A stretch of 64,000 nt of DNA from Arthrobacter sp. ZGTC412 (GTDB taxonomy: Bacteria; Actinomycetota; Actinomycetes; Actinomycetales; Micrococcaceae), in contig NZ_PJII01000001.1 of the NCBI RefSeq assembly GCF_002929215.1, forward strand, positions 310,001 to 374,000, in the 5' to 3' direction. A program made the translations under genes and the position numbers. Each line of letters starts with the position of its first letter. Position 1 is the stretch's first letter. The notes beneath the pieces are model-generated. The model did not search any database. It saw only the letters and a program-made list of their open reading frames with translations, and was not told the DNA's origin. Below are positions 27,154-36,721 of the stretch, in pieces.

Positions 27154-28473
27154 GTGGTTCTTTTCTCATTGGTGGCTACACACGCCGACATCGATCTTGA
27201 GACCGTTGCTCAGTTGAGCAACGGTGCTTCCGGGATCGCCACATCCGCTCTCTCCGGATCGCCGGCAGTGACGGGTGCGGTGGTCCTTGCCACCTGCAAC
27301 CGGTACGAAATTTACGGCGAAGCCTCCCAGCCCGACGATGTCGAGGCCGCCCGCGCTGCCCTGGTCTCACAGATCAGCGAAGTCAGCGGACTGAGCGAAC
27401 CGCTCGTCTCCCGCTCCTTCAGCACCCGCACCGGCCCTGAAGTAAGCCAGCACCTCTTCGCCGTCAGTGCCGGGCTGGACTCCGCAGTGGTTGGAGAGCG
27501 CGAAATTGCCGGCCAGGTACGCCGGGCACTCATCACCGCACAGCACGAAGGAACCGCCAGCTCCGGGCTGGTCCGGCTGTTCCAGGCCGCGTCCAAGACC
27601 GCCAAGGACGTCGGTGCCCAGACTGCCCTCGGATCAAGGGGGCTCTCCATCGTTTCCGTAGCCCTGGATCTGGCAACTGACCTTTCCGAGAACCCGGACT
27701 GGTCCGCCAAGAACGTGGTGGTCTTTGGTACCGGAGCCTACGCCGGTGCCACGATGGCCCTGCTGCGCGAGCGTGGCTGCACCGATATTTCCGTCTTCTC
27801 CTCATCCGGCCGCGCCGAAGGCTTTGTGGCCACCCGCGGTGGCACGGCCCTCGACGCCGAGTCGCTCCGCCCCGCCGTCGCTGCCGCTGACGTGATGATT
27901 GGCTGCAGTGGTTCTGACACCCGCGTCGAGGCCGACGAACTCGCCTTGGTGCGAGCGAATTCGCCGCAGCCGCTGATTGCCATCGACCTCGCCCTGACCC
28001 ATGATTTCGACCCCGGCGTGGGCGAGTTGGACGGCGTTGAGCTGCTGACCCTGGAGTCCGTGCGCCTGGCCGCACCGCAGGAACAGGCTGAATCGCTCAC
28101 CCAGGCAAGCGGCATTGTCAGCGGCGCTGCCAAGGCCTTTGAGCAGGAACGGGAGGCCCGTTCCGTGGATTCCGCGATCGTTGCACTGCGGCGGCACACC
28201 ATGAACGTCCTGGACGCGGAGATGGAAAAGGTCCGTGCCCGGCACGGCTGCACCGCCGCGGCTGAGGAAGTGGAGTTCGCACTCCGGCGAATGGTCAAGC
28301 AACTGCTGCACGTCCCCACGGTGCGCGCCCGCGAGCTGGCCGCCAACGGCCAGCAGGACGAGTACGTCGCCGCCCTTGAGGCCCTCTACGGCATCACCGT
28401 GGAGCAGCCGGCAGCCCGAGCAGTTCCGCAGGCTGAATGCCCGGTGGACCACAGCGGCCTCGAAAGCGCCTGA
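27154..28473 (+). CDS. hemA: Glutamyl-tRNA reductase
   Basis: A 439-residue HemA, the first committed enzyme of the C5 route, reducing Glu-tRNA(Glu) to glutamate-1-semialdehyde with NADPH. The catalytic Cys48 is in [10 protein letters not shown]; the NADPH domain has [14 protein letters not shown]; the C-terminal helical dimerisation domain has [18 protein letters not shown]. It is the only heme gene on the plus strand, divergent from hemE. The start is GTG 27154 and no Shine-Dalgarno is present. It is convergent with moeZ across a long hairpin. Confidence 0.96.
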   Translation: MVLFSLVATHADIDLETVAQLSNGASGIATSALSGSPAVTGAVVLATCNRYEIYGEASQPDDVEAARAALVSQISEVSGLSEPLVSRSFSTRTGPEVSQHLFAVSAGLDSAVVGEREIAGQVRRALITAQHEGTASSGLVRLFQAASKTAKDVGAQTALGSRGLSIVSVALDLATDLSENPDWSAKNVVVFGTGAYAGATMALLRERGCTDISVFSSSGRAEGFVATRGGTALDAESLRPAVAAADVMIGCSGSDTRVEADELALVRANSPQPLIAIDLALTHDFDPGVGELDGVELLTLESVRLAAPQEQAESLTQASGIVSGAAKAFEQEREARSVDSAIVALRRHTMNVLDAEMEKVRARHGCTAAAEEVEFALRRMVKQLLHVPTVRARELAANGQQDEYVAALEALYGITVEQPAARAVPQAECPVDHSGLESA

Positions 28474-28491
28474 CCAGCCCTACCACCCCCG

Positions 28492-28552
28492 GTTGCGCCA
28501 TCACTTTTGGTCCCCATGAAGCCCTTTTGGGGACTCCAAGTGATAGCGCAAC
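28492..28552. repeat. Long hairpin A between convergent hemA and moeZ
   Basis: GTTGCGC (28492-28498) pairs with 28546-28552, ATCACTT (28500-28506) with 28538-28544, and TCCCC (28511-28515) with 28529-28533; the loop is ATGAAGCCCTTTT (28516-28528). There is no T-run after either arm. It shares a loop type with hairpins at 39318-39367 and 60942-60989. It may end transcription in both directions. Confidence 0.8.
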
Positions 28553-28556
28553 GGCC

Positions 28557-29756
28557 TCAGTAGACGGGTTTGTTGGGCTCCACGTCACGCACCCAGGCGA
28601 GGATCCCGCCGTCGAGGTGGCTGACCCGCTGATAACCGGCCTTCTGCGCTGCGGCCAGCACATTCGCGGACCTGGTCCCGGCCTTGCAGAGGAACACGAT
28701 GTCCCGGTCCTGCGGCAGCTCCTGCCACGCCTCGCCGGCAAGGATCCGTCCCTGCGGGATGAGCACGGCGCCGTCGATCCGAACGATGTCGTATTCGCCG
28801 GACTCCCGCACATCCACCAGCTCAAAGTCCTTCAGGCCGGCATTGCGCGACGCGAGCATGGTGGCCAGCTGGGTGGCGGTAACGGTGTGTTCCGTGTCCG
28901 CCTGCGCCGCCGGCGTGATGCCGCAGAACGCCTCGTAGTCCGTCAGCTCCGTGATGCGCTCCGCTGCGGGGTCCTTGGAGACACGGATTTCGCGCCAGCT
29001 GCCGCCAAGGGCGTCGAACAGTGCCACGCGGCCCAGCAGGGAACGTCCGACGCCGGTAATCAGCTTCACTGCCTCAGTCACCATCAGCGACCCCACCGCT
29101 GCGCAGAGCATGCCGAAGACGCCGCCCTCGCCGCACGAGGGAACAGAGCCTGCGGGCGGCGCCTCAGGGTAAAGGTCGCGGTACGTGGGCCCGTGCTTCT
29201 CCCAGAAGACACTCACCTGCCCGTCGAAACGGAAGATGGACCCCCAGACGTAGGGCTTGCCCAGGATCGCGGCGGCGTCGTTCACGAGGTAGCGGGTGGC
29301 AAAGTTGTCCGCGCCGTCCAGGATCAGGTCGTAGTCGGCGAACAGCTCCAAAGCGTTGGAGGCGCCAAGTCGCACGTCATGCAGCCGGACGTCCACCAGC
29401 GGGTTGAGGGCGGCGATGGCATCCCGCGCAGACTCAATCTTCTGCCGGCCCACGTCGGCCACCCCGTGGATGACCTGGCGCTGCAGGTTGCTGAGGTCAA
29501 CAGCGTCGTCGTCGATGATTCCCAGCGTTCCCACCCCGGCGGCAGCAAGGTAGAGCAGAGCTGGAGAACCGAGCCCGCCGGCACCGATGACCAGAACCTT
29601 CGCGTTCTTGAGCCGCCGCTGCCCCAGCGCGCCGATTTCCGGAATGATGAGGTGCCGCGAGTAGCGTTCCACCTCGTCGGGAGTGAGCTCACCTGCCGGT
29701 TCAACCAGCGGATCCAGTGAAACAGTCGAAACATTTGCGGTGAATGTCGAAGCCAT
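28557..29756 (-). CDS. moeZ: MoeZ-type adenylyltransferase-sulfurtransferase
   Basis: A 399-residue fusion of a ThiF/MoeB E1-like adenylyltransferase (about 25-280) and a C-terminal rhodanese domain (about 290-399). The nucleotide site is VIGAGGLGSPALLYL; the rhodanese cysteine is in VFLCKAGTRS. Such proteins activate the C-terminal Gly-Gly of ubiquitin-like sulfur carriers (MoaD, CysO, possibly ThiS) as acyl-adenylate and then form the thiocarboxylate. ThiS is encoded 3.6 kb away, making it a plausible client (inference). The start is ATG 29756 with TACATT 5 nt before. It is divergent from the TetR gene. Confidence 0.92.
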   Translation of the reverse strand: MASTFTANVSTVSLDPLVEPAGELTPDEVERYSRHLIIPEIGALGQRRLKNAKVLVIGAGGLGSPALLYLAAAGVGTLGIIDDDAVDLSNLQRQVIHGVADVGRQKIESARDAIAALNPLVDVRLHDVRLGASNALELFADYDLILDGADNFATRYLVNDAAAILGKPYVWGSIFRFDGQVSVFWEKHGPTYRDLYPEAPPAGSVPSCGEGGVFGMLCAAVGSLMVTEAVKLITGVGRSLLGRVALFDALGGSWREIRVSKDPAAERITELTDYEAFCGITPAAQADTEHTVTATQLATMLASRNAGLKDFELVDVRESGEYDIVRIDGAVLIPQGRILAGEAWQELPQDRDIVFLCKAGTRSANVLAAAQKAGYQRVSHLDGGILAWVRDVEPNKPVY

Positions 29757-29767
29757 ACTTCAATGTA
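29757..29767 (-). promoter_or_regulatory. Leaderless-type -10 box of moeZ
   Basis: TACATT (29767-29762) with a 5-nt spacer to ATG 29756. Confidence 0.4.
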
Positions 29768-29792
29768 TGCCCCGGGATACCGCCGGGTCATA

Positions 29793-29817
29793 TTACCCCG
29801 AAGTAGAGTGGGGGTAA
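29793..29817. promoter_or_regulatory. Inverted repeat around the -10 box of the TetR gene
   Basis: TTACCCC (29793-29799) and GGGGTAA (29811-29817) flank 11 nt containing TAGAGT (29804-29809), a -10-like box. The placement fits an autoregulatory TetR operator. Confidence 0.5.
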
Positions 29818-29840
29818 CTGCAAGGGAAAGAAGGACAACT

Positions 29841-30506
29841 GTGGTCCATGAAGCACGGGCTGACCGCCCGTCCGCAGCCGAACCGCAAACCGCCCCGCGC
29901 CCCGCCGGGCAACGGTCCGCCCGGCTTCCCAGGGACGAGCGACGCGCACAGCTCCTTTCCGCGGCACAGGAAGTCTTCGTGGCCAACGGCTACCACGGCG
30001 CAGCAATGGACGAAATCGCCGAGACGGCGCACGTCAGCAAACCAGTCCTGTACCAGCACTTCCCCTCGAAGCGGGAACTGTACCTTGCCCTGCTCGAAAG
30101 CCATCTGGCGTCCCTCACCGATCTGATGCTGGGGGCGCTGAACTCCACCACGGACAATGATGAACGTGTGCAGGCCGTTATGCGGGCCTATTTCCAGTTC
30201 ATCGCCAACGATGACCAGGCCCACCGGCTCGTCTTCGAATCCGACCTCATCAACGATCCTGATGTCAGCGCGCGGCTGGAGACCTTTAACCGGACGTTTG
30301 CCGATGCCATAGCACGCGTCATCGCCGAGGACACCAAGCTTCCCCACCTGGAGGCAGAGCTGCTGGGCCGCGGGCTTGCCGGGATGGCGCAGGTCAGTGC
30401 CCGGTACTGGCTTGAAACCGACGGGAACCTGGACCTCAATGTGGCCAGCGACCTCATCTACCGTTTAGCTTGGCGCGGAATCTCTCGCTTCCCCAAAGAG
30501 TCCTAG
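29841..30506 (+). CDS. TetR-family regulator (Rv3208-like)
   Basis: A 221-residue TetR regulator. The helix-turn-helix is IAETAHVSKPVLYQHFPSKR, near residue 60 from the chosen start. The first about 25 residues are Pro/Ala/Arg-rich. The start is GTG 29841, with AAGGA at 29831-29835; extension to 29763 would cross the promoter and moeZ start. The order moeZ, tetR, DUF3107 is as I recall for Rv3206c-Rv3208-Rv3208A. Its ligand is unknown. A palindrome over its promoter suggests self-repression. Confidence 0.9.
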   Translation: MVHEARADRPSAAEPQTAPRPAGQRSARLPRDERRAQLLSAAQEVFVANGYHGAAMDEIAETAHVSKPVLYQHFPSKRELYLALLESHLASLTDLMLGALNSTTDNDERVQAVMRAYFQFIANDDQAHRLVFESDLINDPDVSARLETFNRTFADAIARVIAEDTKLPHLEAELLGRGLAGMAQVSARYWLETDGNLDLNVASDLIYRLAWRGISRFPKES

Positions 30507-30557
30507 ACTACAAATAAGACATAACCCGAGAAACGTGAACCGGCTGGGAGGCCCCCT

Positions 30558-30782
30558 GTGGAAATTAAGATCGGCGTTCAGAACGTTGGCCGCGAAATTG
30601 TCCTGGAGTCAAATGATGATGCAGACTCAGTGGCCAAGGTCGTCCAGGAAGCTATCAGCAACGGCGGCGAACTGCGTCTGAAGGATGACAAAGGACGCCT
30701 GATCATTGTTCCCGGCAAGGCACTGGCGTATGTGGAAATTGGCGCCGAAGAGGTCCGTCGCGTAGGTTTCGGCCAGTTCTAG
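30558..30782 (+). CDS. DUF3107 small conserved protein
   Basis: A 74-residue acidic protein (MEIKIGVQNVGREIVLES...) of the DUF3107 family, the Rv3208A/TB9.4 type conserved beside this tetR. Function unknown. The C-terminus ends in GFGQF. Start GTG 30558 has GGGAGG about 7 nt upstream. TAGACT at the tetR stop could provide a separate promoter, but read-through from tetR is also likely. Confidence 0.88.
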   Translation: MEIKIGVQNVGREIVLESNDDADSVAKVVQEAISNGGELRLKDDKGRLIIVPGKALAYVEIGAEEVRRVGFGQF

Positions 30783-30822
30783 CCCCAGGCACCGCTGAAG
30801 GGCGGGCATTCCAAGGAGAGCC

Positions 30823-31125
30823 ATGCTTTCGCTGACCATCGTGGTGCTGGTGACGGCCGCCGCAGGTTTTATCGTCTGGGCCAACGACAAGCGGCACACA
30901 AAATACGGAGTAGTCCTTCCCGCAGCCGTTAGCGTGGGTGTCGGAGCTGTCAGTTGGATCATCCTGATGGCTGCGGGCTTTGGCTACCGGCCGGGAATGA
31001 CGTGGCTTCCGTGGGTCCTGCCCATGGTTCTGGGGGCGGCCGCGGCGGTTGCTGTGGTCCTCTACCTGGGCCGCACAAGGGCCAGGCATGACCTGGAACG
31101 GCTTACTCAGGCCCTGAAGCTCTAG
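30823..31125 (+). CDS. Small three-helix membrane protein, unknown
   Basis: A 100-residue protein with three predicted membrane segments (about 3-20, 30-52 and 61-80) and a positively charged cytoplasmic tail (GRTRARHDLERL). I do not recognise a family. AAGGAG lies 5-6 nt before ATG 30823, a strong ribosome site. It follows DUF3107 by 40 nt, probably in the same transcript, and ends before a hairpin shared with the convergent dehydratase gene. Confidence 0.75.
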   Translation: MLSLTIVVLVTAAAGFIVWANDKRHTKYGVVLPAAVSVGVGAVSWIILMAAGFGYRPGMTWLPWVLPMVLGAAAAVAVVLYLGRTRARHDLERLTQALKL

Positions 31126-31136
31126 CCGAACTACTA

Positions 31137-31168
31137 CTGTGACCACTGCCCCAGGGCGGTGGTCACAG
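31137..31168. terminator. Hairpin between convergent genes
   Basis: CTGTGACCAC (31137-31146) pairs with GTGGTCACAG (31159-31168), extended by TGCCC/GGGCG. No T-run; probable bidirectional terminator. Confidence 0.7.
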
Positions 31169-31172
31169 GCAG

Positions 31173-31511
31173 TTAAGAGCTGGCAGGGTGCCTCTCCGGC
31201 TCAGGAACTGCCTGGAGCGCGGCTGCAGCTTCACGCACTGCTTCGGCCGCGCCCACGTCGCGGGCAGTGACCTCTCCCCCGGCGTCGTGGGAGGTGTAGC
31301 GGAGGAATACCCGGTTGTACCGCCAGTCCAGGTCAGGATGGTGGTTATGTTCCTCGGCGAGGCGCCCGACGGCGGCAATCAGCTCGAGTGCGGCAGCCGC
31401 CGTCGGCAGCTTGTACACGGTCACCAGCGCACCCCCGCGGTACCGCCAGTCCGGCAGGACAGCCAACGCGTCCTCGAGCCGCTCGGGAGAAAGAACGTCC
31501 TTGCCGGCCAT
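31173..31511 (-). CDS. 4a-hydroxytetrahydrobiopterin dehydratase (PCD/DCoH)
   Basis: A 112-residue pterin-4a-carbinolamine dehydratase. The signature EEHNHHPDLDWRYNRV is present with the catalytic histidines, then YTSHDAGGEVTARD. The enzyme regenerates pterin after aromatic hydroxylase turnover; in bacteria without such hydroxylases it is linked to moco or folate metabolism. The start is ATG 31511 with GAGGAG upstream. It follows thiG by 46 nt and may ride in the thi operon. No phenylalanine hydroxylase is in the window. Confidence 0.9.
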   Translation of the reverse strand: MAGKDVLSPERLEDALAVLPDWRYRGGALVTVYKLPTAAAALELIAAVGRLAEEHNHHPDLDWRYNRVFLRYTSHDAGGEVTARDVGAAEAVREAAAALQAVPEPERHPASS

Positions 31512-31557
31512 AGCTGCTCCTCGCCTGATGGTCGGCGTCCGCGGCAGCGGGAGCGGG

Positions 31558-32604
<1,047 letters not shown>

Positions 32605-32608
<4 letters not shown>

Positions 32609-33963
32609 GCTGTTTCCTTAATGGGCGGTGTGTTGAGCAGGCGGGCAGGAGTGCGGGCACCTGGCTTGGCGGAAAAGCGGCCCGGGTTGAAGACAGCCCA
32701 GCGGGGGTCCTGATGCCCGTCCAGAAGTTCCCGGCAGACCGCGGCGGCCGCCGGCGCCAGCAGGACTCCGTGGCGGAAGAACCCGGTGGCGATGATGAGG
32801 CCGGCAATGTGGTGCCCGGGTTCCCGCCCAGCTTCCGCACCAGCCACGGGAACCCGCCCCAGCAGCGGCGCGTTGTCCGGAGTTCCGGGGCGGGCCCGGG
32901 CCGTGGATTCCAGCAGTTCGAGTTCGGCGACGGCGGGAACCAGCACCTGCGCATCGCGGAGGAGCCGGTACACGCCCCCGGCGGAAACGGCATCCATGGC
33001 CGAAGGCGCATCCTCACGCTGGGTCGCCCCGATCACCACCGTCCCGTCCCGGCGTGGCACGATGTAGACCGGAACGCCGTGCACCAGCCCGCGGACGGTG
33101 GAGGTCACCAGGGGCTGCAGGTGCCGCGGAACTGTAAGGCGCAGGATGTCCCCGTGGACGGGCCGCAACGGCAGGTACAGGTTTTCGGGCAGTGCTTCCA
33201 GTGCTGCCGCGTGCAGCCCGTTCGCCACCACCGTTTCGGCGGCCAGCACAGTTCCCCCGCCCGCCAGGCCTACGCCGGCCACAGCTCCGTCCTGCCACAA
33301 CAGCCCGGCCGCCCGGGCCAGGACCGCGTAATCGTCGACGGCGCCAGCTGCTGGAGTGCCGCGTCCTGCGGCTCCGCTCTTGATCCCGCCTTCGTCCCCC
33401 GTGCCGTCGCCTGCCAGGGCGGCCTGGAGGCAGGCCACCAGCAGCCGCGGATCCACCTGGTGGTCTGCCGGGGTGTCCAGCGCGCAGGCAATCCCGGGGC
33501 TGAGCAGGGGCTCCCGCTTCCGTGCTTCGCGGACGGTAAGCAGGTCAACGGAGAGGCCGTTTGCCTGCTGGACTGCCCGGAGGTCCATAAAGGCCCGGCG
33601 ATCGGCGGCGTCGGCACCCACGGCGAGGGTCGGCGTCGTGATGTATCCCGGATCTGCCCCTGACGCAGCCGCAAGGCCGGCGGCGAAAGCCGGCCAGCGG
33701 GCCGAGGCGTCCAGCATGAATGCCAGGAGATCCTCCTCCTGGTAGTGCAGCTCGCTCACCGGAGCCAGCATCCCGGCGGCAGCCCAGCTGGCACCCGTAC
33801 CCGGTGCGTCGTCGATGACCACCACTGTGCGGCCGGAGCGCCTCGCCTCCCAGGCGATGCTGTGGCCGATGACTCCGCCACCGATTACTGCTACATCGGC
33901 CTGGATGATGCCGTCAGCGAGCCTGGGCGGGCTGCCTGAAAGGCCGTCAGATGGTACGCGCAT
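32605..33963 (-). CDS. thiO: Glycine oxidase ThiO
   Basis: A 452-residue FAD-dependent D-amino-acid-oxidase-fold enzyme that oxidises glycine to the imine used by ThiG. The Rossmann motif is VAVIGGGVIGHSIAWEA. The region around residue 210 has a Gly/Ala-rich insert. It is the first gene after the TPP riboswitch: AAGGAG lies just before ATG 33963. Use of ThiO (not ThiH) indicates the aerobic thiazole route. Confidence 0.93.
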
Positions 33964-33971
33964 GTGTCTCC

Positions 33972-34066
33972 TTCCCTACGCCGGCATTAACCGGATCAGG
34001 TCAAGCGGTCGGCTCTCACGCCCTCTCAGCCCGGCGCTTTGTGACAGCTGCCGCGGGCTCCCGCAG
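33972..34066 (-). promoter_or_regulatory. TPP riboswitch controlling thiOSG
   Basis: On the minus strand, the conserved TPP-riboswitch elements are in order: GGGAGCCC, then GGGCTGAGAGGG, then ACCGCTTGACCTGATCCGG and TTAATGCCGGCGTAGGGA. The element ends about 9 nt before the thiO start, so the ribosome site GGAG lies directly at its 3' edge, suggesting control of translation initiation. It represses thiazole synthesis when thiamine pyrophosphate is plentiful. Confidence 0.95.
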
Positions 34067-34088
34067 TACGAGGCCAGTGTAGAGGAAC

Positions 34089-34101
34089 TAGGCTTTTCAC
34101 C
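34089..34101 (+). promoter_or_regulatory. Leaderless-type -10 box of thiE
   Basis: TAGGCT (34089-34094), 7-nt spacer, then ATG 34102. If correct, thiE carries no riboswitch of its own. Confidence 0.5.
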
Positions 34102-34836
34102 ATGAATGTGTCCCGAACCCCTGCCGCCGGCACCGACGTCCTCAGCAGTGCCAAGGTCAGCAACGGCCTCAGCGCTGCCCGTCTCTACCTCTGCACGGAC
34201 TCCCGCAGGGACCGCGGCGACTTCGGCCAGTTCGTGGATGCGGCGTTTGCCGGCGGGGTGGACATCATCCAGCTCAGGGACAAGTCCATCGAGGCAGCCG
34301 AGGAGCTGGAGCTCCTGGCCGTCCTCAAGGAGGCGGCAGAACGGCACGGCCGGCTGTGGGCGGTCAACGACAGGGCGGACATCGCTATACTGTCCGGCGC
34401 GCCGGTATTCCACATCGGCCAAAAAGACCTGCCCCTGGACGCTGCGCGAACCTTGCTCAACGGCAACGCCGCCATTGGCCTTTCCAGCCACACCCCGGTG
34501 CAGGTGGACGCCGCCCTCGCTGCCGCCGCGGCCCCCGCCGGGCTGGACTACTTCTGCGTCGGCCCCGTCTGGGCAACCCCCACCAAGCCCGGGCGGGCAG
34601 CCGTCGGGCTCGAGCTGGTGCGATATGCCGCCGAAGCTGCGCGCTCAGGGCTGGATGGACAGCCCGACGGCGGTGTTCCCTGGTTTGCGATCGGCGGCAT
34701 CGACCAGAGCAACGTGGAGCAGGTGGTGGAAGCGGGCGCCCGCCGGATTGTGGTGGTCCGCGCCATTACTGAAGCCAGCGATACCGCAGCCGCCGCGGCG
34801 TCGCTGCTCGCCGCCCTGGACGCCCCCAATTCCTGA
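34102..34836 (+). CDS. thiE: Thiamine-phosphate synthase
   Basis: A 244-residue TIM-barrel enzyme joining HMP-pyrophosphate and thiazole phosphate to thiamine phosphate. Motifs: [16 protein letters not shown] (substrate-binding Arg/Asp), FHIGQKDLP, and [15 protein letters not shown]. The first about 25 residues precede the fold. It is divergent from thiO; no TPP riboswitch occurs on its own strand. thiC and thiD are not in the window. Confidence 0.95.
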   Translation: MNVSRTPAAGTDVLSSAKVSNGLSAARLYLCTDSRRDRGDFGQFVDAAFAGGVDIIQLRDKSIEAAEELELLAVLKEAAERHGRLWAVNDRADIAILSGAPVFHIGQKDLPLDAARTLLNGNAAIGLSSHTPVQVDAALAAAAAPAGLDYFCVGPVWATPTKPGRAAVGLELVRYAAEAARSGLDGQPDGGVPWFAIGGIDQSNVEQVVEAGARRIVVVRAITEASDTAAAAASLLAALDAPNS

Positions 34837-34925
34837 CGACTCCCATCTCCGAAGGAGCGGAACCCGGGGCGACGGTCACCACGGCACTCCGGGCCCGGCG
34901 CCTGCACTATGGCGAGAATTCGGGC

Positions 34926-34938
34926 TAGGCTGATTTTC
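34926..34938 (+). promoter_or_regulatory. Leaderless-type -10 box of the RNB ribonuclease gene
   Basis: TAGGCT (34926-34931), 7-nt spacer, then GTG 34939; the same box and spacing as thiE. Confidence 0.55.
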
Positions 34939-36432
34939 GTGTCACACCATCGGCTGGGTCCCAACGTCCACGAGCACACGAACGCGCTCGAGGATGCTCT
35001 GGGCGCCCTGCGGACCGAGCTTGAGCTGCCCGGCACCTACCCTGAGGAGGCGGTGGCTGACGCGAAAGCGGCAGTTGAGTCCCTGCAGCTCCCTGACCAG
35101 GACCTCACCGGCGTCGACTTCATCACCATCGATCCGGCGTCGTCCACGGACTTGGACCAGGCGCTGTTTATTGAAGCCGAAGACGACGGCTACCACGTGC
35201 TGTACGCGATCGCGGATGTCCCCGCCTTTGTGAACCCCGGCGGGCCCCTGGACGCGGAAACGCGACGGCGGGGCCAGACCTTCTATGCTCCCGATGGGCG
35301 GATCCCGCTGCATCCGGAGGTGATCAGCGAAGAGGCCGGCAGCCTCCTCCCCGGCCAGGACTGTTCTGCCTTTGTCTGGGACTTCCGCCTGGACAGCGCC
35401 GCCGAGGTGAAGTCGGTGACGGTGAAACGGGCCACGATGCGCAGCCGCGCGAAGCTCAGCTACAAAGGGGTGCAGGCTGAGCTCGACGCCGGCACCGCCC
35501 CGCCCGTACTGCAGCTCCTTAAAGAGGTGGGGCTCAAGCGCGTGGAACTGGAACGGGTCCGCGGCGGTGCGAGCCTGAACATGCCGGAACAGGAGATTGT
35601 CCAGCTTCCCGACGGCGGCTACCGGATTGCCGCCGCTCCCCAGCTTCCGGTGGAGGACTGGAACGCCCAAATATCCCTCATGACAGGGATGGCGGCGGCT
35701 CAGCTCATGCTGGCAGGGAAGGTGGGCATCCTGCGGACCATGCCGGCCCCGGATGAGCGCTCCCTGAACCACTTCCGGCTGCAGACCGAGGCTCTTGGCA
35801 AGCCCTGGGACGGCGAAGTCAGTTACGGCGAATACCTGCGCAGCCTGGACCCCACCGAACCCCGCCAGCTGGCCATCATGCACTCGGCCGGCATGCTGTT
35901 CAGGGGCGCCGCCTACACCGCCTTTGACGGCTCCGTGCCGGAGGACGCTGACCAGTCGGCCATCGGCGCCGCCTATGCCCACACCACCGCGCCGCTGCGC
36001 CGCCTGGTGGACCGCTTTGTGCTGGTGATCTGCGAGGCCTTGAGCAACGGCGGCCACGTGCCGGGGTGGGCGCGGGACGCCCTTCCAACCCTGCCCGAGA
36101 TCATGGCCGGATCCGACCAGCTCGCGTCACGGATGGAGCGCATGGCCCTGGATACCGTGGAGGCGGCCCTGCTGGTCAACCACATCGGGCAGGAATTCGA
36201 GGCGATCGTGATCTCCGGGTCAAAACCGCAAAAAGAGAACGGCAAAAACGGCAACGGCAACGGCAACGGGAAGAACGGCAACGGCAACGGCGGTTCGGGG
36301 ATTATCCAGATCGCTGACCCCGCCGTGACTGCCCGGTGCGCCGGCGAACTGGAGTCCGGAACCAAGGTCCGGGTCCGCCTGGTCTCCTCGGATATCGCGA
36401 CGAGGGAAGTCCATTTCGAGCTCGTGGAGTAG
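34939..36432 (+). CDS. RNB-domain (RNase II/R-like) exoribonuclease
   Basis: A 497-residue 3'-5' exoribonuclease with an RNB catalytic domain. The metal-binding segment is [19 protein letters not shown], and [12 protein letters not shown] is the RNA-binding end of the domain. It lacks obvious N-terminal cold-shock domains, so it is shorter than RNase II or R. A low-complexity Asn/Gly/Lys linker starts near residue 434 and is followed by a beta-rich C-terminal piece (S1-like). GTG 34939 is chosen because of TAGGCT 7 nt before; ATG 34909 would lie upstream of that box. Confidence 0.9.
   Translation: MSHHRLGPNVHEHTNALEDALGALRTELELPGTYPEEAVADAKAAVESLQLPDQDLTGVDFITIDPASSTDLDQALFIEAEDDGYHVLYAIADVPAFVNPGGPLDAETRRRGQTFYAPDGRIPLHPEVISEEAGSLLPGQDCSAFVWDFRLDSAAEVKSVTVKRATMRSRAKLSYKGVQAELDAGTAPPVLQLLKEVGLKRVELERVRGGASLNMPEQEIVQLPDGGYRIAAAPQLPVEDWNAQISLMTGMAAAQLMLAGKVGILRTMPAPDERSLNHFRLQTEALGKPWDGEVSYGEYLRSLDPTEPRQLAIMHSAGMLFRGAAYTAFDGSVPEDADQSAIGAAYAHTTAPLRRLVDRFVLVICEALSNGGHVPGWARDALPTLPEIMAGSDQLASRMERMALDTVEAALLVNHIGQEFEAIVISGSKPQKENGKNGNGNGNGKNGNGNGGSGIIQIADPAVTARCAGELESGTKVRVRLVSSDIATREVHFELVE
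36238..36294 (+). repeat. AACGGC microsatellite encoding an Asn-Gly linker
   Basis: Repeated AACGGC hexamers, interrupted by AAG codons, encode N-G repeats in the RNB protein linker. Slippage here would change linker length in 2-residue steps. Confidence 0.85.
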
Positions 36433-36721
36433 TGGCGCAGTAGGGCCACCGGGCTGCAAAAGCCGGGAATTGGGGTGTCTGCGGCTAGACTGAAGGAGTA
36501 GAAATGGATGCCCGGTCGTTGATTTCCTTGATTTGAAACCAACAAGCCCGCCCCTACGCGATCTTGAGATACACCCGTTGGTCACCAGTGCCAGCATTTA
36601 GATAGCCCGCGATCGGCTTCCACTGGAATTGCGTGTGCGCCCGAGCGTGCTCCGGAACAGCCTTGCGGCCGGCCCGTTGAGCAGGCAGCGCCATTGCCCA
36701 AATGAATAAGGAAACTCCACC
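36433..36721 (+). promoter_or_regulatory. Promoter and long 5' leader of the DEAD-box helicase gene
   Basis: TAGACT at 36486-36491 is the best -10 box, which predicts a transcript start near 36498 and a leader of about 220 nt. A Shine-Dalgarno (AAGGAG, 36493-36498) and a 10-codon ORF follow at 36504. The rest of the leader holds no other convincing ORF. Long leaders with cold- or ribosome-responsive control are known for DEAD-box helicase genes; that function is inferred here. Confidence 0.5.
36504..36536 (+). CDS. Candidate 10-residue leader peptide upstream of the DEAD-box helicase
   Basis: ATG 36504 follows AAGGAG by 5 nt and opens MDARSLISLI then TGA (36534-36536). If the -10 box TAGACT is used, the transcript start would fall at or inside this ribosome site, which weakens the case; an upstream start would favour it. 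It lies 185 nt before the helicase start. Confidence 0.35.
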   Translation: MDARSLISLI

